Assembly: GCA_037176905.1 (NCBI GenBank)
Contig: JBBBWG010006002.1
Location: 45,503-97,908 of the forward strand
DNA from: Azolla pinnata
Taxonomy: Eukaryota; Streptophyta; Polypodiopsida; Salviniales; Salviniaceae
Length of the DNA: 52,406 bases
Direction: 5' to 3'
The notes below the pieces were generated by a model. It did no database searches and was not told where the DNA came from. It saw only the letters and a program-made list of their open reading frames with translations. Every line of letters starts with the position of its first letter. Within the stretch, counting starts at the first letter, position 1. The translations under genes and the position numbers were made by a program. This document shows positions 10,801-22,644 of this stretch, one piece after another.

Positions 10801-12482
10801 AAAAATTGTATAGCAGTCCCGGATCGCGTATTTCTAACCATTTCAATTTCACAGTTTTGGATGGCTCACGTATTTTCAATCAATTCCAGACGGGATTTTG
10901 GACAGACTCTAATTGGATTCATGAAATTAAGTGCTTGCCACCAAGGGTCAGCATCACGTTGAAATGTCATAATATGTAGTAAAATATAAGATAGAGACAG
11001 TTCTAGTTAAAATGCCTAGAATCTATTAAAGAGCTGATTAAACCTTTGCAATCAACCTTATCTCACAAAGCAATATTTCAGAAAATATGATCGTAGTCAG
11101 CGTCTCTTTATGTTTTGGTCACATTCATGAAATTAGTGAACTTTACTTTTGACTGGACCTGCATTCAAAGAGACAAATCAAGTCTATTTTGTAAACATGC
11201 ACTCTGCTGAATCCCAATGTCATACTAGGGTTCTTCATTCCATAGCTTCACACTTTTCTTATCTGTGCAGGTCTCCTATGTACTTCTATAACTACGAAAT
11301 TAACATTTTTATAATTCAATATCTTCATACTCTGAGGAAAACACAAACCTGTTTCACACCAAAACTATTTGGTTCATATGAGCCTGCTTCTTGAGCAGAG
11401 CTCTGTGTCCGTGCTGGAACATTAGCACCGCTTTGTCCTAAAAAAAGCAGAACATCCAAAAAAACGTTTCAGGCAACCACTGAAACCATTTTCAATAGGC
11501 AGAGAATTCATAGATGACATATATTAAAAATCCAAACCTGTATAGACACTATGAAGCTTCCTTTCCATGGTAACCACCTCTCCACGTAGTCTATCTACTT
11601 CTCGGGCCATTGTGAAAAGATTCTTTTCCATCGCCTGCTTTTGCTCTAGGTTTTCTAAATTCATCTTTTTTTGATGTTCATAATCCAACCTGTCTCACAT
11701 AAGACAGTACCACACATCATTCATATTCTATTGTTTGTTTGCAAAATTTAGATTTCCACAGCATGAAGCATATACCTAGCTTGCTGATGCCTCTGTCGCA
11801 AATCATCAACCTCGCCTTTCAATGTGGCTATCTCTTGTTCTTTCATTGGAAGCCTTTTCATCTCGGCTGTCAAATGATCAGCACGTGCTGCAAGCTCATC
11901 CCTCTCATACCTTAGCTGCTCAAAGTTAGCTTTAAGTGCTTCAGCAGCTTTTAATTCAGCTTCCAACTTGGCCATCCTTTCAAGATTCATTCGAATATGT
12001 TGATCTTTTTCTACTTGAACAGAACCCATAGCTTCCTGTAACCTATTGATTTCTTGTTTTGCTTCAGCAAGCTCCTGCCTTAGGGCAACTTGCGTAATAG
12101 TAAAGCGTTGCTCCTTCTCTGTGTCACCGAATGCCCTACTCTGATGTGAATGCATGATTTCTTGTTGCGCTGCAGTAAGTTCTTGTCTTAGGGCTATATG
12201 AGTGACTGCAAGGCGCTGATTTTCACCCAAAAGCCTTTGTATTTCAGCATGCTGTATAGCAAACTTCTGTTCAATCATCATAGGTGGACTTGGACCACTG
12301 AAAGGGTGTCCCATACTAGATACGGGACCATCAATATCTAATCTACTTGATGATGGACGTCCAAATCCGGATATACGTGGAGGACCAGGAGAGTTTGGAC
12401 GACGAGAACCATCCTTTGAGTAATGACCATCTTTCAGGCGATGGCCCTCTTTAGCTTCATACCTTGGTCCCTTACCTGCCAT
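7894..12482 (-). CDS. FLX-like coiled-coil protein fused to WW and RRM domains
   Basis: Six exons join in phase on the minus strand: 12482-11776, 11689-11538, 11437-11349, 10326-9867, 8636-8502 and 8156-7894, giving 601 residues. Residues 70-286 match the FLX/FLX-LIKE coiled coil (EQKFAIQHAEIQRL, GENQRLA, ALRQEL, KLEAELKAAEALK, LDYEHQKK, MAREVDRLRGEV). Arabidopsis FLX family proteins are nuclear partners of FRIGIDA that promote FLC expression. A WW domain follows at about 365-396 (W369, Y381-Y382-N383, W391, P394), then a Gln/Pro-rich linker at about 405-460. An RRM covers about 470-550, with RNP2-like LLVLGL and a weak RNP1 (AGYCGIVTM). The tail is Q/P-rich. WW and RRM together recall FCA, another flowering-time regulator. 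An acceptor-like CTACAG just before the ATG suggests a 5' UTR intron. RNA or chromatin regulation is inferred. Confidence 0.85.
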
Positions 12483-13499
12483 TTATAACTGTAGAAATAA
12501 AAATCAGCACAGATTGTCTCAGGGACCTTTAAGCTTGTTGTGTTACTCTTCACTGTTGACATATGAAAAAGGCCTATATGAGCATGCATCCTCCGGAAGA
12601 ACTAAAAGGATATAGCCATGAATGTTAAGTGGAGAAATATAGTAAAATGCAGACATGTGAATCTGTGTTTAAGAATCGTTTGCGTGGTTTTCGATATCTG
12701 AGAATTTTTTTGAAATACTACAGAAGCCTTACCTTTTCTTTACTAGATCCCTGGCCCATATAAGACATTAAGATCATTGTCACCTATCATATCCATTAGA
12801 GTGGATCAGAAATGATGAATCATTCCCAGGTTTGAGATCATTCCAAACAGAACCTAAACCCTCTAATAATTTTCTACTAATTCATGCAGTCGATTCGGGA
12901 TTAAACATATAACACTTCCATAAAACACAAGATGACACGCATATAATACTTCAAAGGTATTCAATTGCATTCTTCATCGAAAATGTTGTCACAAGCTTCT
13001 AATCCTAGAATTTCATAGTTGATGCAAAGCTCCAATTTTGAAGAAAAACATGCTTTACCGCAGCCTTTCTCACGTCATTTGGCGTAAGACGCCAAAGCAT
13101 AACGCAGGAAAACCAGTAAGATGGGTAGGCACTCTTTGGTAAAAAGAAAGGTTTTCGTTTGCTACGTCTTTGAAATTTAAAAATCCATCCTTTCCTGCCT
13201 ATTCGATTAGGTCAAGGAAGGCACCGCAAAGAATGTGCAAGCGTATTTGGTTAGTGTTTAAGCACTTTAAGGCAGGAAACAGATGAGACTTGAAGCACTT
13301 AGCAAAGACCCTAGAAGAAAAAAAAGAACAGGAAAAAGTTATGGATACAAATCACAGGGAGAGAGAGGGAGAGGGAGAGGGAAGGACAAACTAGTACGTG
13401 ATTCTCTGCCGCGCTGAATGAAAGAAACCGTATCGATCCACAGACGGCGGGCGAGACGACGAGCAGAAGATGAAACCGAAGATGATGATGATGATGAAG

Positions 13500-13531
<32 letters not shown>

Positions 13532-13600
13532 CAAATATCACAGTAAAAATCAAGAGAATGCAAATTCTCCAAATACAAACACATAAGTATTAAGTTAAGA
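12483..13600 (-). promoter_or_regulatory. 5' leader and promoter region of the FLX-WW-RRM gene
   Basis: No coding sequence is recognised. On the minus strand, TTTCTACAG directly precedes the 6-base leader before the ATG, so at least one non-coding 5' exon probably lies in this stretch; AAAAGGTAAGG near 12731 is a candidate donor. Microsatellites near the far end include a GAGAGG run (13358-13382) and a GATGATGATGAAGAAGAAG tract (13480-13529), which are common in plant 5' UTRs. The transcription start cannot be placed. Confidence 0.4.
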
Positions 13601-13747
13601 CGATGATCAAGAGATTAAACCTTGAGTTTATCTGCTTAATCAAAGTCCTTAATTCAATCTTTCTTTGCATTCCAATCGTCCGAATGAACTTAATCGCGAT
13701 GCCGATCGCGTCCTGTAATCAGCGCGTCCACATCCATGATCCAAACC

Positions 13748-14060
13748 GAGGATCCAGATACACACAGTACAGGTGCGAAAAAATATTTGGATCAATCGCA
13801 ACAGCTTATGCCCTATTTGGATCANNNNNNNNNNNNNNNNNNNNNNNNNNNNNNNNNNNNNNNNNNNNNNNNNNNNNNNNNNNNNNNNNNNNNNNNNNNN
13901 NNNNNNNNNNNNNNNNNNNNNNNNGAGGATCCAGATACACACAGTACAGGTGCGAAAAAATATTTGGATCAATCGCAACAGCTTATGCCCTATTTGGATC
14001 AGTCACAATAGCTTGTGATCTATTTGGATCAATCCCAATAGCTTATGATCGATATGAGTT
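13748..14060. repeat. 30-bp tandem repeat interrupted by the assembly gap
   Basis: After the gap, three 30-bp units start TATTTGGATCA (near 13962, 13992 and 14022 on the plus strand) and continue with AATCGCAACAGCTTATG-like text; a fourth degenerate start follows. The same sequence stands immediately before the gap. The 77 bases at 13748-13824 are identical to 13925-14001. Confidence 0.85.
13825..13924. other. Assembly gap of exactly 100 N
   Basis: One hundred consecutive N bases, the usual placeholder for a gap of unknown size. Reading frames that cross it are artefacts. Identical 77-bp flanks show the break falls in a repeat. Confidence 0.99.
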
Positions 14061-14964
14061 ATTGCTCTTCCAATTTCGAGGTCAGAATCAATCTTGTGGT
14101 TAATGTCTTTTTAAGCAACAATGATTGTGTTGCGTGACGTTAATGAATCCTACACCGTTGAGCTTTACTCTCGAAGAGGCGCCTGATTTTGGGCGCTCAT
14201 TCTGTTCTGGGCAATGATATTCTAGTAGGGATCAGACTGTTTTGATATTTTACACATGCGACATTCTGGCGGTTTATAGATGCTTTAGAAAAATTTACGC
14301 TTCGTTTGTTAGCTTGATTCATGTTCTCAAATGACAAGGTAAAACTTTCAATCTCAAATTATCAATGATTGCTCTACACTGGTGTACATGTAACAAATCC
14401 AAACTACGACGCACATCCGACAAATCCAAAGTAGCAAATATGGAGAAAAACATTGGCTCTTTTTGTAAATCTCACACAATTTTCTAATCACATGTTCGAT
14501 TTGCTAGAGTTTGTAAAAATTCAACCAATCTCTTTAGAAGCAAATCTTAGCATCTTGGCAACAGCAAGACTTCAACTAGGCATTGAATACTAAAAGAGCA
14601 CAAACCCTGTTGAACAGAACTTTGCTTTTCCATTTTATGTTCGCAAGCCCGGATAAACATACAGCATCTATGTATTGCCATTTGCAATGAGAGAGACACA
14701 AAGATCAAGTATGTCAGAGAGCAGCGATACATAGGAAAAAGAAGCTACTGTACTTCAAAAAACCGACTGTGGCAAGCCACTTATACCATCGTTTTTAAAG
14801 GAAAGTACCAGAACTTCTCCATAAAAGAACTCCAATCTTGCTAGAAAACTGAGACCGGGATCTATGTATATAACCATGAACAAATTATTGACCATCAATC
14901 AATCAGGATACAGAGGCATTTTTAGCAAGGAACCAGGCATGTGTAACGGGAAGGGATGGAGTAT
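14061..14964. other. Intergenic, nothing recognised
   Basis: About 0.9 kb of AT-rich sequence between the 30-bp repeat and the stop codon of the COX7a-like gene. The last part should be that gene's 3' UTR. I found no exon-like segment, RNA gene or repeat array. Confidence 0.5.
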
Positions 14965-15405
14965 TCATTCTTTCTTGCCTATTCCGTGTGACATATTCCA
15001 GAGCCCACGTACCTATAAAAGCATAAAGTGGAGATGTCAGTACATGAAAGAGATTAACCTTATCAGTTACACAAACGATTCAATAAACTAGTCTTAATAA
15101 TATGCAACGGGTTTTAAACTAGCATGCACAATAAGAATTCATGTTCCCTGCAATTGCTGAAAATGATTTAACATTTAATTCAAATAAACAGTTTCAATTT
15201 AACATTTAATTCAAATAAACAGATAATTTCTTACCATGAGGACACCAGCTGTTGCAACAAGAACAGAAGGAATGATGAAGCTAATATACTTGTCATGAGG
15301 TCCTTTCATGTGCGTGAACTTTGCAGCATGCTGATAGTATTGCTGCTTCTCCCACACATTCTTCGGGATTCTTTGAACAAATTCCGGTGCACTTTGTTCT
15401 CCCAT
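14965..15405 (-). CDS. Cytochrome c oxidase subunit VIIa-like protein
   Basis: Two exons on the minus strand, 15405-15235 and 15012-14965, encode 72 residues. The second exon is only 48 bp and is easily missed; it gives RGLWNMSHGIGKKE and a stop. The joined protein resembles the plant COX7a-like subunit of respiratory complex IV (Arabidopsis At4g21105 type, as I recall it): a basic N-terminal part with EKQQYYQHAAKFTHMKGPHD, one membrane helix at about residues 41-56, and a short conserved tail. Expected location is the mitochondrial inner membrane, at the edge of complex IV. An acceptor-like ATATACAG lies 9 bases before the ATG, suggesting a 5' UTR intron whose donor may be the CTACAGGTACGC near 17180. 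Donor GTAAGA and acceptor TTTTATAG flank the coding intron in phase 0. Confidence 0.88.
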
Positions 15406-17340
15406 TTCTGGTTCTGTATATCCACATACATAAAAAGAGATTCATAAGATGCAGAAAAACAAACCTTATGGATATGGTGCTCTGTAGCCTTGTAGATACA
15501 ATGGAACACTAACATACAAAAGAGACAGCTTGCGGCAAACATGCAAAGATTAAAATACGGCCCTTTCTTTGTTTTGCATATTCTTGTGAGCAGTCTGTAA
15601 GACATTTTTACATTTTTTCTCAATTTCCTATAGTGCTGCAGTAATCCCCCATAACTATATTATTATTTGATGCAGTCCATAAGGATTAAACATTTAATAT
15701 TTCCCCAAAATACCAGACGACATACATGTAAAACGTCCAAGCAATGTTCGATATGTTAAAGGCCTAAGATGCAGATGGATGCACTATTTCACAATTTTTT
15801 TCGCATTTGCCCATCAGAAAATGAAAAGTACAATTACTAAAAATATAGAAATGAGGGCTGCGGGACTAGCATCTATTATTTCCAAGAAAGTAGAAATCAA
15901 GAAGAGCTGCAGAACAAAAATTAGGAAGAGCTGAACACCAATCAAGAATTCAGCGCAGAAATCACATACAGTGCTGATTACATTAAGCCACATAAGCCCA
16001 TTTACAAAGCTCATAGATGCTTAATGCATTCTACTCCATTCACGGTAATTCTCATACACGACCTTCAGAATAACAGTGCTCTAGTAGTGCTCAGATTGTT
16101 TTTGAATTGAAAAAGTGGGGTATTTTGAACAATGATTATGAGTATTTTGATAATTCTATAAAACTGGGCTGTTTGAAGAATTTGCCCCAAATAAAGCAGC
16201 TGGATCCTTCATCTTCTTCTTTAGTTGAGTGCTTTAACCTTGTGAAATCCTCATAAGAGGTGGACTTTACTAGTTCGTTGATTGAGATGACTAAATACAT
16301 TACTTGGCTAACCAAATCAAATCAACCAGGCCAACTTTCTGTAGACATTGCTCATTATGTCACAAATAGATCTTCATATAGTCACGCTAACATATCTTGA
16401 AATTTTCCTAGAATCATGACTATAAATAATAAACATCCTTTACGATTCTTTGTACAAACTCTCGTGCAATGTGTTCTCCCATTCCTGCTTGCTTATTTAC
16501 ATGCATCGGAATAAATTCATAAGATACAAAAGGAGAAATTCTACGGTTATACTTCTAGACATGATTTCAAGATATGCAACAAAACACGATGGAAAGCTGA
16601 GAAAAAAAGAATGAAGCAATGTCATCAATGATGATGATAATAAAATATATGGATGATGAAGAGGAGGATGCAAGGACAGAAATACAGGTAGCATGTTGAT
16701 TTCGGAGATGATAACGATGATGCAGACTTTTCATGAGTCGACGGTAAGATGCAGATGATGATAATGATGATGATGATGATGATGATAATGACGACGACGA
16801 TGGAGAAAAGGACAAAACATGCAAAGGAAAAAACGCAGTGTTTTACTTCTTTGACATGTTCTTGCAGAAAACGGTGGGGGGGGGGGGGGGGTTCAATTGC
16901 GTGGAAGAGATCGGAGGCCTAAGCTCCGAGGAGCAGTGGCAGGCGAAGCAACAAAGAGAGGGAGGGGAGGAGATAAGGGAAGGGGGAGGGAATCAAAGAA
17001 ACCGCAGCAGCGGAAGCATGGGCATCCAAATCCATCCCCTTCCCAAAAAACAAAGAAAGAAAGAAAGAAAAACCAACCATCGCTTATGCAAGGCAAACAG
17101 GCGGACGAAAGAAGAAACGAGAGACGAAGGGCGTGGCGACGGAAGGGAGGCGAGAAGGAGGGCGAGGCAGGCGTACCTGTAGAACGCGGCGATGGAAGCT
17201 CGAGAGACGAGATCGAGCAGAAAACCTGCGCAGGAAATTCTAGGTCAGAAAAACGAGAAAGAAGAGAGAGCGATCGCGAGTTCGAGTCCCGCAAAACTCC
17301 GTTTTGTGACCACTTTGGAATGTATATAAAATATATAGCT
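15406..17340 (-). promoter_or_regulatory. Probable 5' UTR intron and promoter of COX7a-like gene
   Basis: No protein is recognised here. If the CTACAG|GTACGC site near 17180 (minus strand) is the donor for the acceptor at about 15415, this is a 5' UTR intron of about 1.8 kb with the transcription start near 17.2-17.3 kb. The stretch includes GATGAT-type microsatellites (16621-16670 and 16750-16800), a run of 16 G at 16876-16891 and a purine-rich block at 16920-17280 that creates long spurious frames on both strands. Confidence 0.4.
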
Positions 17341-17377
17341 ATTACATGTTTTTGCTGAGATTTTTGTTGTTGTTGCT

Positions 17378-17828
17378 GTTATGCATGTATCGCCGATCGA
17401 TCTCACGTATGTATATCGTTGATCGATCCGGCATATGTATATCGCCGATCGCCGATCGATCTTACGTAGGTATATCGCCGATCGATCTGGTATATGTATA
17501 TCGCCGATCGATCTTACATATGTATATCGCCGATCGATCTTACGTATGTATATCGTCGATCGATCTAGCATTTGTATATTGCCGATCGATCTGGCATATG
17601 TATATTGCCCATCGATCTGGCATATGTATATCACCGATCGATCTGGCATATGTATATCGCCGATCGATCTGGCATATGTATATCGCTGATCAATCTTACG
17701 TATGTATATCGTCGATCGATCTGGCATATGTATATCGCCGATCGATCTTACATATGTATATCGCCAATCGATCCGGCATATGTATATCGTCGATCGATCT
17801 GGCGTATGTATATCGCTTGATCGATTCC
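17378..17828. repeat. 26-bp tandem satellite, about 17 copies
   Basis: Units of 26 bp run head to tail; for example ATCT recurs at 17641, 17667 and 17693. Each unit contains CGATCGATCT, a GGCATATG or TTACGTATG variant, and TATATCGC. Period 26 is not a multiple of three, and the consensus has no stop triplet on either strand, so it is open in all six frames and produces stacked false frames. The unit is rich in short palindromes (GATCGATC, CATATG). Copies differ by a few substitutions, and one early unit has an extra GCCGATC. Confidence 0.95.
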
Positions 17829-19162
17829 TGCACGCGCCGCTGCTGCATGTAAGTAAATCTCGTGAGAAACTCGTCCTCGGACGAGCCGATGCTGACGTTC
17901 AAAACTCTGGTTTTTCGGAGATCTGAACGGGCCTTCAGTTGCTCTGTCGCTAAAGCAAGCAAGACACAGAGAGACAGAGACGCGCGCACAGAAAGAAAGA
18001 AAAGGGAGACCAAGGTAGAGTCGAAACTGTTGTAGCAAAGTCTGGTGTGAATGTGACCAATTTTGGGAGAGGTAAGGAGACAATGAGGCATTCCCTTACA
18101 TGAAGATTTGCATACGAGTTTCCGAGAAATCGGAAGATGATATGCATAGGTTCATCGGATTCAAACTCCTCGAACGCTCTTTATCGTCATCAAAGATTCG
18201 GCATGCTCCTCTCCAACGCTATAAGTCGATGCATGTGGAATAGACTCCTCTCTTGTATTCCAAGTTTGCGATGCTGCATACAATTGGAACACTTGAAATC
18301 ATTTGATGGTAAACGTGGAGCGAAAGAGTATAACAGGAAACTCGATCGACTCAACTTTCTTTTCTGGGTGTCGAACGTGTAGAACAATCAAATTTCTTAA
18401 TAGAGAAAAAGTATGAAGTTGTAATGTTTACATGTGATTAATCTAATCGTACATGCTTTACCAAAAAAGGATGATAGAAACAAAATGATACTGATTGAAT
18501 CATTCTAGCTCAACGGATTGAATTCGAAAAAAAGAGAGAATACATGGTTCCAACAACAAAAACGATCGTGTTATATTACCTGCTACACAAATCTAACGTT
18601 ATGCCCAATGTTTACGATTCGTAGCATGGACAGTTAAGCTGATCAATTTCTCAACACCAACACAATTCCGGATGTCAGGTCTCTTGCACAAACTTTGATT
18701 GATAATGAAGTGGTAATTTCCACATTTTTCATATCGAATCAGACCAATCACTCGGTCGATAAAATCTCTACCATATGTCGAACAACGTACCATTCACGTA
18801 AAGAGCATCTCAGAGCTAGAAGAGTAAAGCAATCAAACCCCCACGGTTCACCGAGGACAATATAAGTTTTGTGTAAAAGCCTCAACTCTTATAACATGGA
18901 CTATCCAATCAAAAGGTTTACAGAAATTACAATTACTAGAGATGATTCCCAAGGCACAGGTTAAAGCTTTAACACTGTCCTTCATTAAAAGCCAGAATCC
19001 ATACCTTACAGAACTCCAGCCAAAACCAGGAGACTGTAGCACAATAATGGCAAAGTAAGTGAGATGTGTACAAGAGAGTGACTCATTAATTTTTCTTACT
19101 TGTCGCCTCATATAATCATCCAAGGTGTTTTTGTAGCTTGATATATAAAATGTAGAACAGCT
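17829..19162. other. Intergenic region, no gene recognised
   Basis: Sequence of 1.3 kb between the 26-bp satellite and the stop of the ERD2-like gene. The part nearest 19162 should be that gene's 3' UTR. Small open frames (for example 18137-18382 +) show no family features. No tRNA, repeat array or mobile element is seen. Confidence 0.45.
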
Positions 19163-22100
19163 TTATACCACTCCCGATGGCAATCTCATGACTGACTGAC
19201 CTTCAACCACACTGAAATGAAGGCAAAAATAACGATATAATCAGCCAACAAGCGTAAGTAACAATTTTAAGAAACTATCGACAAGAGACAAGATAGCACC
19301 TCTTCACATAGTAATAGCAGAAATCTGCTAGAATGAAAGTTTGCACCACCTCCGATAAAAGCACCATTGATGGCCATAATCCATGCCCCAGTGCTGTCAA
19401 TAAATAACCTCGGCTATCCAATACCTGCAAAAGCTTATTATTTTAGTCAATATTTTAAATCGACAATACCCATCAATATCTACACTGGTTACTGTTTTAC
19501 TTGAAAGAAAGCAGGTTCAGTCTTGAATAGGTTGATGCCTTCAGATGAGGGAGGTTTGTTTCACAACCATATGTGTTCACCTTGGTGATTGCATTGCTGA
19601 GAATCAATATTCTATGCGCATACAGCTGCTGGTACATTGGTGCACCAGTTTGTGAATCATAATGGCTTTATTTTGGTGGTTGTATTCCTGAGATATCATT
19701 ATTGTCCTCAAGAATGTATGCCTCGTGAAAAGCTACTCTATTACATATAAATTAAACATGGACAATGTTTAAAGCATCATCTTCAATATCGGCTCTCTTT
19801 GGAGTTGTGCAGGGCATGGTTCCGTGTATCCCATATGCTGCAAACCCACATTATTGGAATTTCTCAACACTCTTGAGGAAGACTAGTTTCTGGAGATGGT
19901 GAGCAATAATAGTGTAAGCTTTAGTCATCATCATATCCATTGACATCTGATTTAGGAGGCTTCAACATGTGGCTTGCATAAGATCATATGTACACCACAA
20001 AACATAACACGATTAATTCCACGGGCAATAAATTGCTCCAAGTGATTTCCAGCTATGGATCATGACTCAGAATTTGTTCATCAACATTTCTTTGTAACTG
20101 CACAGAAATAGCACAATGTTTGAATGGTGAAATTACCTGTAGAACCCAGTGCGCACAACTCAAGAATCTGGCAACTCCTAATGCAAATACATAATGCGAT
20201 GTGAATGGTTCGACAACCTGCCAAGAATCCAGTAAATAAAGATTTTCTTGTGAATGGCTGTGCTCCTATTACAATACATTGACTAGAGGTGCCAAGTCAG
20301 AACATACCCGTGTATTCTGCATTACTCGAAGCTGAGGTAGTACAGACACAGCTTCCAAATAGACACAGAAGGCCCAAAGAAGTCTATTCACAATATTATG
20401 GCTTGTGGTAGGATGAATAAGAACAGCAGCCAAAGCGCAGGGACCAATCTTCACAAGAACATTTCCACCAGAATATGATCATGACAGACTAGAAAATTCA
20501 TCCCAACTAATCAAATTTAACATACCACAAAAAGGATGTTGAAATTGTCCAAGTCGGACAAATATGTTGTCTTTAGCTTGAAGCGTATGGTGTATATGAC
20601 CCAGCATGTTGTCACAAGTGTTGCTGTGTCTAATAAAGTGTGGATATCATATTCCATGACAAAACTGCAATAAAGCCGAACAGCTAGAAAAAGTGCAGTC
20701 AATTCCTGGGATTTCAATGACAAACCTGCACAGTAGACATTAGCACTTTAATTGTAAGAAAAGTGTCATGGAAACAGACCGAGTTCAGGGACAAAAGGAG
20801 TTCGTTTTTAATTTGGCATAGAACAGCATGCAAAACAATCATTTTTGTTCAGTATGTACATCATCAATACGAATGGAGTCTATAATGGAACTGCAACTAA
20901 TCTGAGATCACATAAGCTGGATAGTTTGATATTTCATAAAGTTTCAACGGACAGACTTTCAGAAATCATTTTGAACCGGGATATTTACAGCCAAGAACCT
21001 TTTATGTGACAAACGGTTTCCATGGAAGGGATTATGGTAGATCCTTTTGCAGCAGGATGAGTGGTGAGTAAATAGAAAAGGAACACACGATACGAATCCC
21101 TAAAGCAGTATTTCTACTGAACTTGACAATTTTGGAAATAGAGACATAAACCAGACCATTCCCAATGATCATTCTGTATTTCAATTGAAAACTCGAAGAT
21201 GTTTGCATCAAAATTGAGGCTTATATTATCGATATTACACGTTCATACAAAGTTTAAAAAAGTTTGCTTGAGGCTTGAGGCTTAATACCAAAGTTTCCCT
21301 TATCCTTTTATTGAGACTCAGATTCACACTTGATCCACCAGTTATTTCTGCATTAATACGAAACCCTTTTGCCATGGAAACCTCAATAACAACATCCAGA
21401 TTATCCTGTGACCAGGAAATTGTGATCTGTAATTTTGCCATTTCGTGTAGAAACCTAAACCGCATACTTTACACACAGCGAAATTTGAGTAGAAATGCCA
21501 GATACTTCATCAGCATATATACATAATGAACATCTATATTGTATTTTGAAGTGAAAAGACCAAATTTCTACTGACTGAATTATAATCAAAATCCCAATAT
21601 AATATTTCAAACTTAAATTCTGCGTGAAGAGAGTTGGATATATTTCATGGACGTACATAATGTCCCACCCTGATCTGGTGTCTAAAAGGACAAATAAATT
21701 TGAGTAGAAATGCTTCGCTACATCATCCGCATACAATAATCAACATCTATACTGTAATTTGAAGTGAAAAGACCGCAATTTTACTGGCAGAATTATAATC
21801 AAGATCCCAATATAATATTTCAAACTTAAATTTTGCACGAAGAAAGTTAGATATTTCATGGGCGTCCAACCCTGATCTGGTGTCTAAAAGAACAAATAAA
21901 CTGCTTTGCATCGGCAATGTGAATGACATAGCAGACATTCAACCAATATACACAATATGCAAGTATTTTATTATGCTTCTCGACTAGAAAACAGCAGGAA
22001 ATGGTTTCAAATTGCAAGAGTTCCTTTGCATCCAAAATGATATTGAATTCTATCTTAGTACATAAGATAAACTAATCACTTTCATTTCGAACACAAAATA

Positions 22101-22644
22101 ATTATTTAGCACAACATCACGGAGCAAATCCCACGTGCTCCTTGGTATGACATGCCACGGAACCCTAGCCCCCTATCTCAATGAGAAAATATATCTCTTT
22201 TCATAACCTGCTGTGCTTCCATGGGGTCACATAAACTGAAATACCATTTACGTACTTTAAGCGAACGTAGTCCCTTGCAAATCAGGATTGATGCTTGTAA
22301 AACACAAGGCATGTCATGTCCAGGCATGAAAACCTATCCCCCGAATTTCCGCGATTCACGCTAGAAGTTTGTGAGATTCGTGCGAGAGAGAGGGCAAACT
22401 ACATACCAGCGCAGGTCTTCTCCTTCATGAGCTTGTAGATCAGAACGAGGATGCCAAGGGCATGGATAGCTTCCGCGGCGACGAACAGGTTGTCATGGTC
22501 CCGGACGACGAAGCGGATGAAGACGAGGCTGAAAATGGCAGCGAAGACGGCGAGGAAAGACTTGACCTTGGGGGGCTGACGTTTGAACCAGGCGATGAGG
22601 ATGCGAACGGGGTTGCGGGATCGCCGACCTCCACCGGAGAGCAT
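19163..22644 (-). CDS. ERD2-like (KDEL receptor family) seven-helix protein
   Basis: Six minus-strand exons in phase: 22644-22407, 20725-20526, 20448-20308, 20217-20137, 19424-19300 and 19211-19163, giving 277 residues. The text follows the plant ERD2-like subgroup (longer than the true K/HDEL receptors) almost throughout: HALGILVLIYKL, LSLKSQELTA, RLYCSFVMEYDIHTLLD, YLEAVSVLPQLRVMQNT, HYVFALGVARFLSCAHWVLQ, LGHGLWPSMVLLSEVVQTF and a C-terminal MRLPSGVV. The first exon encodes an extra N-terminal basic segment (RRSRNPVRILIAWFKRQPPK) before the first helix, typical of this subgroup. True ERD2 retrieves ER residents from the Golgi; whether this subgroup binds a retention signal is not established, so a role in the early secretory pathway is inferred. 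Intron 1 (1.7 kb) contains a 215-bp tandem duplication. Confidence 0.93.
21481..21900. repeat. 215-bp tandem duplication in ERD2-like intron 1
   Basis: Copy one begins AAATTTGAGTAGAAATGC at 21481 and copy two begins AAATTTGAGTAGAAATGC at 21696. Both contain TTTGAAGTGAAAAGACC, CCCAATATAATATTTCAAAC and CCTGATCTGGTGTCTAAAAG, and both end near ACAAATAAA. The copies differ by scattered substitutions and short indels. Confidence 0.9.

Noticed and set aside
13603-14103. Open frames passing through the N gap
   Set aside because: They include unknown residues over 100 N and read 30-bp repeats; frame continuity is meaningless.
17275-17300. Possible tRNA T-arm (GAGTTCGAGTCCCGC)
   Set aside because: The stem has a mismatch and no acceptor, D or anticodon arm is present around it.
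17245-18091. Several 70-168 codon frames on both strands
   Set aside because: They are readings of the 26-bp satellite, whose consensus lacks stops in every frame.
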